This document shows, piece after piece, positions 55,620 through 64,000 of a stretch of 64,000 bases of DNA. The notes below the pieces were generated by a model, which was given only the letters and a program-made list of their open reading frames with translations, had not been told where the DNA came from and ran no database searches. How positions within the stretch are numbered: the first letter of the stretch is position 1; every line of letters starts with the position of its first letter. The position numbers were made by a program, and so were the translations under genes. Source of the DNA: Lysinibacillus sp. (GTDB taxonomy: Bacteria > Bacillota > Bacilli > Bacillales_A > Planococcaceae); the NCBI GenBank assembly GCA_031181585.1, contig JAPSKP010000002.1, forward strand, positions 62,001-126,000, read 5' to 3'.

Positions 55620-58037
55620 TCAAATCATGGAAGGGTCCAAATCGATTGTGAGCTGAATTCCTTTTTTTATCCATTCCGAGCGGTACAATTTTATTAACTG
55701 CAATAACACCGGAATCAGATTCGGTTCTACTTTATATTTTATCAAACATTGATATCGATATCTATTTTGGAGGCGGCTGATACTCGCCGTTGTAGGGCCA
55801 ATGATAGAGACAGTAGACGATAGATTACCCCGTAAATATTCTGCAGCTCTTGCAGCATATTCCGCGGCCATCATTACATCTTCATGAGAGACCTGAATGA
55901 GCGCCAGATAGTAATAGGGCGGATAATTAGCCTGCCTTCTGACATACATCTCATGTTCATAAAATGGCTCATATAACTGTTCCTTCGACAGCTCGATTGC
56001 ATAATGCTCAGGGGTATATGTTTGTATGATGACTTCCCCTGCCTTATCATGCCGCCCCGCACGCCCGCTCACCTGTGTCAGCAACTGGAATGTCCGTTCT
56101 GCTGAACGGTAGTCTGGCAGATGAAGGCTCGTATCGGCACTTAATACCCCAACAAGTGTGATATTCGGGAAATCAAGTCCTTTAGCAATCATTTGCGTGC
56201 CAAGCAAAATGTCTGCCTCTCCACGTCCAAAGGCATCTAAGATTACCTCATGGGAGCCCTTTTTATTCGTTGTATCTACATCCATCCGGAGCACTCTCGC
56301 CTCTGGAAATAATTTATGGAGCTCTTCTTCGACCTTTTGTGTACCCGTTCCAAAAAAGCGGATATGGTCACTTGCACATTCTGGACAAGCTTGCGGTACA
56401 TATTCTTCGTGTCCGCAATAGTGGCATTTTAACTTTTCACTAAAACGGTGGTATGTTAGCGAGATATCACAATTCGGACATTCCACAACCGTTCCACAGT
56501 CCCTGCATAGCACAAAGGAAGAATAGCCTCTACGATTTAAAAACAATACCGTTTGCTCTTTTTTTACAAGACGTTCCCGTATTGCATCCGCCAGTTGAAT
56601 AGAAAACATCGAACGGTTACCAAGCTTTAGCTCCTCGCGCATATCTACTACATGTACAGTAGGTAAACCCTGATTCATCGCACGCTTTTTCAATGTTAGT
56701 AGCGTGTAGACACCTTTTTTCGCGCGCGCAAATGATTCCAGACTCGGTGTCGCACTTCCTAAAATAACCGGACATTTATGGTACTCGCTCCGCCAAATAG
56801 CCACATCTCTTGCATGATAGCGCGGGGAATCCTCCTGCTTATAGGTAGATTCATGTTCTTCGTCGAGTATGATCAGCCCAAGGTTTTCAAAAGGTGCAAA
56901 AATTGCTGAGCGTGCACCGACTACTACCTTCACCTTGCCCTGCTGGACTTTTCGCCATTCATCATACTTTTCACCGACGGACAAGCCACTATGCATCACT
57001 GCTACGAGCTCGCCAAAACGCGAACGGAAACGCTCTGTCATCTGAGGCGTAAGGGAAATTTCAGGGACAAGGACAATAGATTCCTTGCCTTCTTGGAGCG
57101 TATGCTGGATAGCCTGCAAATACACTTCCGTTTTACCGCTTCCCGTGATTCCTTGAAGCAGAAATGTATCAGCGGAATGCACATCCATTGCGCCAGTAAT
57201 AGCAGAAAGTGCCGCCTCCTGCTCATCTGTCAGCTTTAGAAAATTCGTTTTCGCGATTTCCTTTGTAAACGGATCCCTATATACTTCTTCTTTAATAAAG
57301 GCGGCTGCACCTTTTTCTATAACGGATTGCAATACAGCCATCGTGACGCCCGCTTCGCTGCATACTTCGTCTGGTAAAAGAACTTGACCTGGGCGTTCTG
57401 TCATCCATCGTACAAGCTGCTTTTGCTTTGCCGCACGCTTCGAAATTTCCGCCTCGATCCGCTCAAGTTTCGATACATCCATTTCAATTTGCACCTTGCG
57501 AATTTCCTTTACTGCTCCTTGCTGCTTTACGCTATTTTCGATTATGACAAGGCCATCCTTAACAGCCTGCTTAAGCTCATGCAGCAGACCGGCTTTTTCA
57601 AAACTTTTAAAATCCGCCTTGCCGTTTCGATTGAAAAATGTCTGTAGCTGCTCAGGAATCGCTTCTGCCTCGACTGATAAGTGTACGATTTTTTCGTATT
57701 TTGCTCGAAGTGCAGATGGCAGCATGGCTTGCAGAGCATCAATTTCATAGCAAATTGTCTGTTGCTTCAGCCACTTGGCCATCTCCAACATTTCCTGTGT
57801 TAATACCGGTTCAATATCCAGCACCTGAGATACTGGTTTAATTTTGTTCATTGGCACGTCCGTTTCGTTTTGGAGCGCCACTACAAATCCTAATACATTA
57901 CGTGGTCCAAACGGAACCTTTACACGGCTGCCCGCCTCGATTAAATCATGCCACTTTTCAGGTACGAGATAATCAAACGGCCGGTCCACTGGATACGCTG
58001 CTACATCAACGATGACTTGTGCAACGACTAGTGTCAT
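55620..58037 (-). CDS. priA: Primosomal protein N' (replication restart helicase PriA)
   Basis: Helicase that recognises forks and D-loops and reloads the replisome. 805 aa, the same as I recall for B. subtilis. N-terminal DNA-binding domain (DVAAYPVDRPFDYLVPEKWH), Walker A LLQGITGSGKTEVYLQAIQH, DEEH box in LIILDEEHESTYKQEDSPRY, then a zinc region with eight cysteines (CRDCGTVVECPNC ... CHYCG ... CPECAS) and helicase C motifs (LLTQVSGRAGRHDKAGEVI). Overlaps coaBC by 4 bases. Confidence 0.98.
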   Translation of the reverse strand: MTLVVAQVIVDVAAYPVDRPFDYLVPEKWHDLIEAGSRVKVPFGPRNVLGFVVALQNETDVPMNKIKPVSQVLDIEPVLTQEMLEMAKWLKQQTICYEIDALQAMLPSALRAKYEKIVHLSVEAEAIPEQLQTFFNRNGKADFKSFEKAGLLHELKQAVKDGLVIIENSVKQQGAVKEIRKVQIEMDVSKLERIEAEISKRAAKQKQLVRWMTERPGQVLLPDEVCSEAGVTMAVLQSVIEKGAAAFIKEEVYRDPFTKEIAKTNFLKLTDEQEAALSAITGAMDVHSADTFLLQGITGSGKTEVYLQAIQHTLQEGKESIVLVPEISLTPQMTERFRSRFGELVAVMHSGLSVGEKYDEWRKVQQGKVKVVVGARSAIFAPFENLGLIILDEEHESTYKQEDSPRYHARDVAIWRSEYHKCPVILGSATPSLESFARAKKGVYTLLTLKKRAMNQGLPTVHVVDMREELKLGNRSMFSIQLADAIRERLVKKEQTVLFLNRRGYSSFVLCRDCGTVVECPNCDISLTYHRFSEKLKCHYCGHEEYVPQACPECASDHIRFFGTGTQKVEEELHKLFPEARVLRMDVDTTNKKGSHEVILDAFGRGEADILLGTQMIAKGLDFPNITLVGVLSADTSLHLPDYRSAERTFQLLTQVSGRAGRHDKAGEVIIQTYTPEHYAIELSKEQLYEPFYEHEMYVRRQANYPPYYYLALIQVSHEDVMMAAEYAARAAEYLRGNLSSTVSIIGPTTASISRLQNRYRYQCLIKYKVEPNLIPVLLQLIKLYRSEWIKKGIQLTIDLDPSMI

Positions 58038-59230
58038 TTGAAATCTTCCCTCTCTGCTATCGTTGTGAGAAGCCGGTACGCAAGCTCTGTTTTCGGAAGA
58101 TGGGTAAAACTTTTTTTGTAATCATGTCCAATTAAAATAACGCTGTTCGTATCTGTTCCAAAGCCAGAGCCCGCCTCTGTCACATCATTTGCTACGATGT
58201 AATCGGCCTTTTTCTTTTGCAGCTTCTGCATCCCGTAGTTCTCTATATCGTTCGTTTCAGCGGCAAATCCGATCAGCAGCTGATGTTTTTTATGTTCACC
58301 AAGTGCTGCTAAAATATCAGTGGTCCGTTCAAGCTCCAATACAGCCTCGCCCGGCTGCTTTTTCATCTTCTGGTTATGCATATTTTTAGGTCGATAGTCA
58401 GCTACTGCGGCTGTCTTAATAACAATATCAGCAGATTCGTATTCCGCCCAAATGGCTTCAAACATCTGCTGTGCACTTTCGACATTCATGACCTTCATCC
58501 CGGAAGGCTTTGCGAGGTTGGTTGGTCCGGAAACAAGAACTACCTCCGCTCCCAAGTCTCTTGCTGCTTCCGCCATTGCATATCCCATTTTGCCCGAAGA
58601 AAAATTCGTTAGAAAACGTACAGGATCTACTTTTTCACGGGTTGGACCGGCCGACACTACCACTTTCTTTCCCTTTAACGGTTGAACAGCAGGCTGAAAA
58701 TGCTTTTTCACCAGCTCGGTAATTTTCTCCGGCTCCTCTAAGCGGCCTTTTCCTACATAGCCGCATGCTAGGTACCCTTCAGATGGTTCAATAAATCGAT
58801 ATCCATCCGTATGAAGCTGCGCAATATTACGCTTTACCGCTGGATGGTCATACATATGAACATTCATCGCTGGTGCGATCCATACAGGTGCTGTTGCAGC
58901 GAGAAGCGTCGTAGTTACCATGTCATCAGCAATTCCATTGGCAATTTTCCCAATAACATTTGCTGTAGCTGGTGCTACTAGAATGAGGTCCGCCCAGTCT
59001 GCCAAATCAATATGAGCAATGACATTTGAATCCTTTTCATCGAATGTATCGAAAAACACATCATTTTTAGACATCACTTGAAAGCTTAATGGGTTTACAA
59101 ATTTCTGTGCAGATGCTGTCATGATTACTTTTACGTTAAAGCCTGCTTGTGTCAGTTTACTCACAAGCGCAACTGCTTTATAAACCGCAATTCCACCTGT
59201 TACACAAAGTAAAATATTCTTCGATTGCAT
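58034..59230 (-). CDS. coaBC: Bifunctional CoA biosynthesis protein CoaBC
   Basis: Two consecutive steps of CoA synthesis: phosphopantothenoylcysteine synthetase and decarboxylase. 398 aa. N-terminal flavoprotein decarboxylase (CoaC, about 1-185) with LLCVTGGIAVYKAVALVSKL, VAPATANVIGKIANGIADDM, WIAPAMNVHMY and YLACGYVGKGRLEEP; C-terminal synthetase (CoaB) with VVVSAGPTREKVDPVRFLTN, FSSGKMGYAMAEAARDLGAE and IKTAAVADYRPKN. SD GGGAG before ATG 59230. Confidence 0.97.
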   Translation of the reverse strand: MQSKNILLCVTGGIAVYKAVALVSKLTQAGFNVKVIMTASAQKFVNPLSFQVMSKNDVFFDTFDEKDSNVIAHIDLADWADLILVAPATANVIGKIANGIADDMVTTTLLAATAPVWIAPAMNVHMYDHPAVKRNIAQLHTDGYRFIEPSEGYLACGYVGKGRLEEPEKITELVKKHFQPAVQPLKGKKVVVSAGPTREKVDPVRFLTNFSSGKMGYAMAEAARDLGAEVVLVSGPTNLAKPSGMKVMNVESAQQMFEAIWAEYESADIVIKTAAVADYRPKNMHNQKMKKQPGEAVLELERTTDILAALGEHKKHQLLIGFAAETNDIENYGMQKLQKKKADYIVANDVTEAGSGFGTDTNSVILIGHDYKKSFTHLPKTELAYRLLTTIAEREDFK

Positions 59231-59255
59231 AAAAATTTCTCCCTTTCAAATGATA

Positions 59256-59283
59256 AGCTCCCAAAGAAACTTCTCCGGGAGCT
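59256..59283 (-). other. Hairpin between rpoZ and coaBC
   Basis: AGCTCCC / GGGAGCT (59256-59262 with 59277-59283) with a 14-base loop. Only a weak T content follows on the minus strand (TATCATTT), so it may be a partial terminator or an mRNA processing site between rpoZ and coaBC. Confidence 0.35.
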
Positions 59284-59297
59284 ACCTGCATCAATTA

Positions 59298-59522
59298 TTA
59301 AACTTCGTCCTCGTAAATAGTTGACTCATCCTGCTGCTCTTTTTTCAGCACACCTGTTGCCACTTCTTCTAACGCTTTTCCTACTGGCTTATAAGATACG
59401 TATTTATGAAGGCGCTCGCCGCCCTCTTCCTGCATTTGACGAGCACGCTTAGAAGCTAGGCTCACTAATGAATATTTTGAATCAATTTCCTTTTTTAAAG
59501 CATCTACTGATGGATATAACAT
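59298..59522 (-). CDS. rpoZ: RNA polymerase omega subunit
   Basis: Small subunit that aids beta-prime folding and ppGpp response. 74 aa. Opening MLYPSVDALKKEIDSKYSLV and SLASKRARQMQEEGGERLHK are typical of Firmicutes RpoZ; the C-terminus (TGVLKKEQQDESTIYEDEV) is acidic. It starts 3 bases after gmk, the conserved gmk-rpoZ pair. Confidence 0.97.
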   Translation of the reverse strand: MLYPSVDALKKEIDSKYSLVSLASKRARQMQEEGGERLHKYVSYKPVGKALEEVATGVLKKEQQDESTIYEDEV

Positions 59523-59525
59523 GAA

Positions 59526-60143
<618 letters not shown>

Positions 60144-60159
60144 TTATAACTCCTTCTAG

Positions 60160-61035
60160 CTATTCAATATTTTGAACTTGCTCCCGCATTTTCTCTAAGA
60201 TTGTCTTCGCCTGTACAACAGCGATCGAGCTTTCCGAAGACTGATTTTTTGAGCCGATTGTATTAATTTCACGGTGCATTTCCTGCATTAGAAAATCGAG
60301 CTTACGACCGATCGGTACATTTTCCTCCAGCGTTTCTGCTAATTGAAGAAAATGGCTGTCTAAACGATCCAGTTCTTCGCTGATATCTACACGTTCAGCG
60401 AACAAGGCAACTTCCGTCAGCAAGCGGTCTTCTAACAGGTGTCCATTCGTAAACTCCTCGACACGCTGTTTTAAACGCTCCCGATATTTTGCAACCGCCT
60501 CTCCAGATGTTTCCCGGATACACTGTACCTGTGCCTGCAGCTGCTCCTTATATTGCAGCATAACTGCTTTAAGCTCGGTGCCTTCCCGCTCGCGCATCGT
60601 AATCAGCTGGGTAATAGCATCGGCCAATGCCTTTTCTATTGCAGAAAGCACTTCATCATTAACAAGTTCTTCTTTCTGCACGGCTAATACTTGATCGAGC
60701 ATCGCGAGCTCCTGCATTGTCCATTTTTCCTCTACCAGCATGTTTAGCGACAATTCTTCCTTCGCTTTCCGGTACGCCTCTAATAACGGCCAGTTAATTT
60801 CAATTTTCTGTTCAGCTGTCTGAAGCTCCTTTAAAAAAATAATTACATCGAGCTTCCCCCGTGATAAAGTCTGTGATAGCATTTTTTTTGCCAACACTTC
60901 CGACTCCATCCACTCTTTTGGGAATTTCGTATTAATTTCTAAAAAACGATGATTCACACTACGAACTTCAACGGTTAGTTGATGAGATTTCGTCGTTGTG
61001 ACACCCCTGCCAAAGCCCGTCATACTACGCACCAA
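60160..61035 (-). CDS. YicC/YloC family endoribonuclease-like protein
   Basis: 291 aa. Opening VRSMTGFGRGVTTTKSHQLT and SVNHRFLEINTKFPKEWM, with the C-terminal GRKLDFLMQEMHREINTIGS and KNQSSESSIAVVQAKTILEK, are the two diagnostic blocks of the YicC family. E. coli YicC is reported to act as an endoribonuclease on small RNA; the Bacillus role is less clear. The start may be TTG 61035 or GTG 61032; no ATG fits the family N-terminus as well. First gene of the yicC-gmk-rpoZ operon, divergent from rqcH. Confidence 0.9.
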   Translation of the reverse strand: MVRSMTGFGRGVTTTKSHQLTVEVRSVNHRFLEINTKFPKEWMESEVLAKKMLSQTLSRGKLDVIIFLKELQTAEQKIEINWPLLEAYRKAKEELSLNMLVEEKWTMQELAMLDQVLAVQKEELVNDEVLSAIEKALADAITQLITMREREGTELKAVMLQYKEQLQAQVQCIRETSGEAVAKYRERLKQRVEEFTNGHLLEDRLLTEVALFAERVDISEELDRLDSHFLQLAETLEENVPIGRKLDFLMQEMHREINTIGSKNQSSESSIAVVQAKTILEKMREQVQNIE

Positions 61036-61068
61036 GGTTCGTCACACCCTTCTTTGCATACTGCAACA

Positions 61069-61074
61069 ATTATA
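61069..61074 (-). promoter_or_regulatory. Extended -10 promoter candidate for yicC-gmk
   Basis: Minus-strand TGCTATAAT contains a perfect TATAAT (61074-61069) with the extended TGn motif, 34 bases before the yicC start. No good -35 hexamer is seen, which an extended -10 can tolerate. Confidence 0.5.
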
Positions 61075-61093
61075 GCATATGTTAGGCCTGTTA

Positions 61094-61129
61094 TGCCGAT
61101 TGATTTATATAAATATGTAAACATCGGCA
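61094..61129. promoter_or_regulatory. Operator-like dyad between yicC and rqcH
   Basis: TGCCGAT (61094-61100) and ATCGGCA (61123-61129) form a 7-bp inverted repeat around 22 bases that contain the perfect palindrome ATTTATATAAAT (61103-61114). It lies 20 bases upstream of the yicC -10 element, in the shared divergent regulatory region. It could bind a dimeric regulator; none is known to me. Confidence 0.35.
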
Positions 61130-61223
61130 CCCGTAAGAAAAAATGCTATCATAAGAGAGAATGAATTGACAATGGCATATCTAAATAAATGTGGAATCCC
61201 CACAAATGAAAGAGGAATGAACT

Positions 61224-62900
61224 ATGGCTTTTGACGGATTATTTACACGTTCTATGACAAAAGAGCTTCAAAAATTAGTGACAGGACGTATTACGAAAAT
61301 TCATCAGCCGAATGCACTGGAAGTGATGCTGCAAATCCGTGCTGGCGGCGCTAATCATAAACTACTAATTTCTATCCACCCTTCTTATGCTCGCATACAT
61401 ATTACAGGGCAAACAGTCGACAACCCAGCGGAGCCGCCAATGTTCTGTATGCTCCTCCGCAAGCATTTAGAGGGCGGCTTTATCCAGAGCATCAAAGCAC
61501 AGGATGGGGAACGAATTATTGAAATGACAGTGGAAAGCAAAAATGAAATCGGAGATCCAGTAATACGGAAGCTAATTGTGGAAATCATGGGCCGTCACAG
61601 CAACTGTATTTTGGTCGATGCAGACAATATGCGGATACTTGACAGTTTGAAGCATCTTCCTCCGTCCTTAAATAGTTACCGAACTGTGCTTCCCGGCCAG
61701 ACCTATATCGGTCCTCCAGCACAGGAAAAAGTAAATCCATTTACCGCTTCAGACGAGGAAGTCATTTCCTTTTTCAACTGCTCGCGCGAACCAAAGGAAA
61801 TTGTACAGCATTTCGCCGGCTTCTCCCCTTTGCATGCAGCAGAGCTGTTATACAGGTTGGATGATACAAATCATCCGCACATTTTCCGCGACTTTTTAAC
61901 GGAGATTGAGGAAGCCGTACAGCCAACCTACATGGAAAATGGTAAAGTTGCTTTCTCACCTGCAACCCTCCGTCATGTTGAAGGAGCACAAGCGACATAT
62001 GCTACACTTGGCGAGCTGCTAGATCGCGTTTTCTTTGCCAGGGCTGAGCGTGACCGTGTAAAACAGCAAGCAGGTGATTTAGAACGCTGGCTATCAAATG
62101 AAATTGACAAACTGCGCCTAAAGTTAAAAAAATTAGATCAAGACTACGCACGTGCCAGCAAGCTAGAGGAGTTTCAATTATATGGTGAGCTATTGATGGC
62201 AAACTTATATCAATTCGAAAAGGGTACAGAACGTGTGTCAGTTGAAAACTATTATACAGGCGATCAAGTAACGATTCCGGTGAGCCCACGTAAAACACCA
62301 ATTGAAAATGCTCAAAGCTACTATACAAAGTACAACAAGGCAAAAAATGCGCTTGTAATGATTGAAGAACAGAAGCAAAAAACAGAAGATGAAATTCAGT
62401 ATTTTGAAATGCTGAGCCAGCAGGTACAGCAGGCGGCGCCAGCCGATATTGAAGAAATCCGTGAAGAACTAGCAGAGCAAGGCTATCTGCGGCTTCGTGC
62501 TTCAAAGAAAAAGAAAAAACCGACAAAACCGGAACCCGAGAAATTTATTTCTTCTTCAGGCATTCCCATTTCAGTCGGTAAAAATAACAAGCAGAACGAT
62601 TATTTGACATTCAAACTGGCTAAAAAAAGCGATATTTGGCTCCATACAAAAGACATTCCAGGTTCGCATGTTGTTATCCATTCAGACCAGCCGGATGAGA
62701 CAACGCTGCATGAAGCAGCCGTCTTGAGCGCCTACTTCAGTAAAGCGCGCGACTCTTCCTCTGTACCTGTGGACTATACGGAGATTCGGCAAGTGAAAAA
62801 GCCTAATGGATCAAAGCCGGGCTTCGTCATTTACTTCGAGCAGAAAACATTATTTGTGACGCCGGATGAAAATACTATCCTTCACTTGAAAAGAAAATAG
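61224..62900 (+). CDS. rqcH: Ribosome quality control protein RqcH (NFACT family)
   Basis: Binds the obstructed 50S-peptidyl-tRNA complex and adds C-terminal alanine tails to stalled peptides for degradation; older annotation calls it fibronectin-binding protein. 558 aa. NFACT-N domain (AFDGLFTRSMTKELQKLVTG, PPMFCMLLRKHLEGGFIQSI), helix-hairpin region, central coiled coils (about 290-330 and 385-425), Lys-rich hinge and NFACT-R domain with KKSDIWLHTKDIPGSHVVIH. SD GAGG 8 bases before ATG. B. subtilis YloA occupies the same position; the adjacent yloB is absent. Confidence 0.96.
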   Translation: MAFDGLFTRSMTKELQKLVTGRITKIHQPNALEVMLQIRAGGANHKLLISIHPSYARIHITGQTVDNPAEPPMFCMLLRKHLEGGFIQSIKAQDGERIIEMTVESKNEIGDPVIRKLIVEIMGRHSNCILVDADNMRILDSLKHLPPSLNSYRTVLPGQTYIGPPAQEKVNPFTASDEEVISFFNCSREPKEIVQHFAGFSPLHAAELLYRLDDTNHPHIFRDFLTEIEEAVQPTYMENGKVAFSPATLRHVEGAQATYATLGELLDRVFFARAERDRVKQQAGDLERWLSNEIDKLRLKLKKLDQDYARASKLEEFQLYGELLMANLYQFEKGTERVSVENYYTGDQVTIPVSPRKTPIENAQSYYTKYNKAKNALVMIEEQKQKTEDEIQYFEMLSQQVQQAAPADIEEIREELAEQGYLRLRASKKKKKPTKPEPEKFISSSGIPISVGKNNKQNDYLTFKLAKKSDIWLHTKDIPGSHVVIHSDQPDETTLHEAAVLSAYFSKARDSSSVPVDYTEIRQVKKPNGSKPGFVIYFEQKTLFVTPDENTILHLKRK

Positions 62901-62928
62901 CAAAATAGAAGAAGTAAAAATTTGGAGA

Positions 62929-62987
62929 CGGAGTCTTGAATAGAACTTGCAGTTATAGGTATCTATTCGAGGTTCCGCTTTTTATTT
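62929..62987 (+). terminator. Long intrinsic terminator after rqcH
   Basis: 16-bp stem CGGAGTCTTGAATAGA / TCTATTCGAGGTTCCG (62929-62944 with 62962-62977) followed by CTTTTTATTT. Three pairs are G-U on the plus strand and become A-C mismatches on the minus strand, so it is built for rqcH and not for the convergent gene. Confidence 0.85.
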
Positions 62988-64000
62988 CGTATACTTCTTC
63001 ACCTGCGGCAAAATATCATTACCAATTATCTCTATCGTCTTCACTACTTCCTTAAACGGTACGCCACCAAAATCAATTTGTGCGAGGAAACGCTGATGTC
63101 CGAACAGCTCATGCTGGTGAAGAATCTTTTCAACGATACGACTAGCATCCCCTACCATCAGCACATCCTCAACTGCATCTCCATCCATGAAAAGCTGTGC
63201 CGGGTAACCTCGCCCATTGACATGAATCATTCCTTTATTTAAGTAAGGATACATTGTGTTCATCGCATGCTCAATATTTTCTGTCAGGTACATTAAACTT
63301 GTTGTTGCAACAGGTAAACTTGATGAATCATGTCCCGCTTTTTCAGCAGAAGTACGATATAAATCGATGAGGCGTTTAAAATGGTGTGCATTACCGCCTA
63401 ACGCGGCCAATGCCATCGGAACGCCAGCTTCCCCTGCCTTTACAGCACTTGTTGGTGTTCCACCTACAGCGCGCCAAATCGGTAATTTCCCATTAAATGG
63501 ACGCGGCAAAATTTCAGCATTTTTTAGCGGTGCCCGGTACTCCCCATGCCAATTAACTACTTCCTGTTCATTAATTAAGTTCAACAGTGCAAATTTTTCT
63601 TCAAATAATGCTTCATAGTCAGTCAAATCATAGCCCAATAATTCGAATAGACCAATCCGCGAGGCACGGCCTGCAATAATTTCCACCCGTCCGCCTGATA
63701 ATAAATCAATAGTAGCAAAGTCTTCAAATACTCTTACGGGATCTGAAGTACTAATAATTGTGGAAGAGCTGGAGATCTTTATTGTTTTTGTAGCCTGTGC
63801 AATAGCACTCAATAATACCGTGTGTGCCTGTGTCGTGAAATATTTCTGGTGACTCTCACCGACACTGAATACATCAATTCCTACCTCTTCCGCTAGCTTT
63901 GCCGCTTCAATGATTTCTGTTAAGCGCTGGCTGGCAGGGATCCACTCATTTGTATGTGGATTCGGCATGTGATCTCCTAGTGAATATAGTCCAAATTCCA
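62982..64000 (-). CDS. LLM-class flavin-dependent oxidoreductase, 5' end at window edge
   Basis: Luciferase-like monooxygenase family enzyme, expected to use reduced FMN; substrate unknown. The visible reading frame extends past ATG 63968 to the edge as EFGLYSLGDHMPNPHTNEW, and the last two bases (TG) would complete an ATG one base outside the window, so the true protein is probably 339 aa with only one base missing. Family features: EEVGIDVFSVGESHQKYFTT, SSTIISTSDPVRVFEDFATI, LSGGRVEIIAGRAS and LPIWRAVGGTPTSAVKAGEA. Convergent with rqcH; not part of the conserved block. Confidence 0.88.
   Translation of the reverse strand, partial: EFGLYSLGDHMPNPHTNEWIPASQRLTEIIEAAKLAEEVGIDVFSVGESHQKYFTTQAHTVLLSAIAQATKTIKISSSSTIISTSDPVRVFEDFATIDLLSGGRVEIIAGRASRIGLFELLGYDLTDYEALFEEKFALLNLINEQEVVNWHGEYRAPLKNAEILPRPFNGKLPIWRAVGGTPTSAVKAGEAGVPMALAALGGNAHHFKRLIDLYRTSAEKAGHDSSSLPVATTSLMYLTENIEHAMNTMYPYLNKGMIHVNGRGYPAQLFMDGDAVEDVLMVGDASRIVEKILHQHELFGHQRFLAQIDFGGVPFKEVVKTIEIIGNDILPQVKKYTK

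Noticed and set aside
61166-61190. Consensus TTGACA upstream of rqcH
   Set aside because: No -10 hexamer lies at 15-19 bases, and any start would leave almost no leader.
62002-62526. Minus-strand frame of 174 codons opposite rqcH
   Set aside because: Antisense shadow of the rqcH coiled-coil region, His/Leu-rich, no family.

Overview
The window is a gene-dense, low-GC stretch of a Bacillales (Firmicutes) chromosome. Protein-level resemblance, low GC and an intact spoVM gene point to an endospore former; my best guess is a Planococcaceae member of the Lysinibacillus/Solibacillus type, but that is an inference I could not check by a search. I recognise almost every gene, and their order follows the Bacillus subtilis block from yloA (rqcH) through codY to the fla/che operon, read right to left on the minus strand. 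Only rpmB and rqcH lie on the plus strand. I see no tRNA, rRNA, CRISPR array, insertion sequence or prophage.

Layout from right to left, in the direction of transcription. (1) 64000-62982: a flavin-dependent luciferase-family oxidoreductase convergent with rqcH (ribosome rescue). (2) 61035-47192: yicC, gmk, rpoZ, coaBC, priA, def, fmt, rsmB, rlmN, prpC, prkC, rsgA, rpe: nucleotide and CoA synthesis, replication restart, initiator-tRNA formylation and deformylation, rRNA modification and a Ser/Thr kinase-phosphatase pair. (3) thiN and the tiny sporulation gene spoVM, facing rpmB. (4) The Asp23-fakA pair, sdaAB-sdaAA and recG. (5) The lipid regulon fapR-plsX-fabD-fabG-acpP with a FapR operator. 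(6) rnc, smc, ftsY, ylxM, ffh, rpsP, khpA, rimM, trmD, rplS: protein targeting, chromosome condensation, ribosome maturation. (7) lepB, rbgA, rnhB, then a second FliK-like/FlhB-C-like pair, sucCD, dprA, topA, trmFO. (8) xerC-hslV-hslU-codY. (9) flgB-flgC-fliE-fliF-fliG-fliH-fliI-fliJ-motE-like-fliK-flgD-(flagellar operon protein)-flgE, which runs off the left edge.

Regulation visible in the sequence includes sigma-A promoters in front of most operons, intrinsic terminators at most operon ends, a FapR operator over the fapR start point, a probable L19 leader before rplS, CodY-like boxes near flgB and codY, and a sigma-D-like -10 octamer before the rnhB / FliK-like / FlhB-like operon.

Most of the window is ordinary conserved housekeeping DNA, and I do not see a clear undescribed system. 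The places that deserve a second look are the stand-alone FliK-like/FlhB-C-like pair with its possible sigma-D control, an 80-residue acidic linker in FtsY, a 48-codon reading frame with a 16-bp perfect hairpin between prkC and rsgA, a 42-codon reading frame overlapping the start of recG, an operator-like dyad between yicC and rqcH, and an orphan terminator-like hairpin before rpmB.
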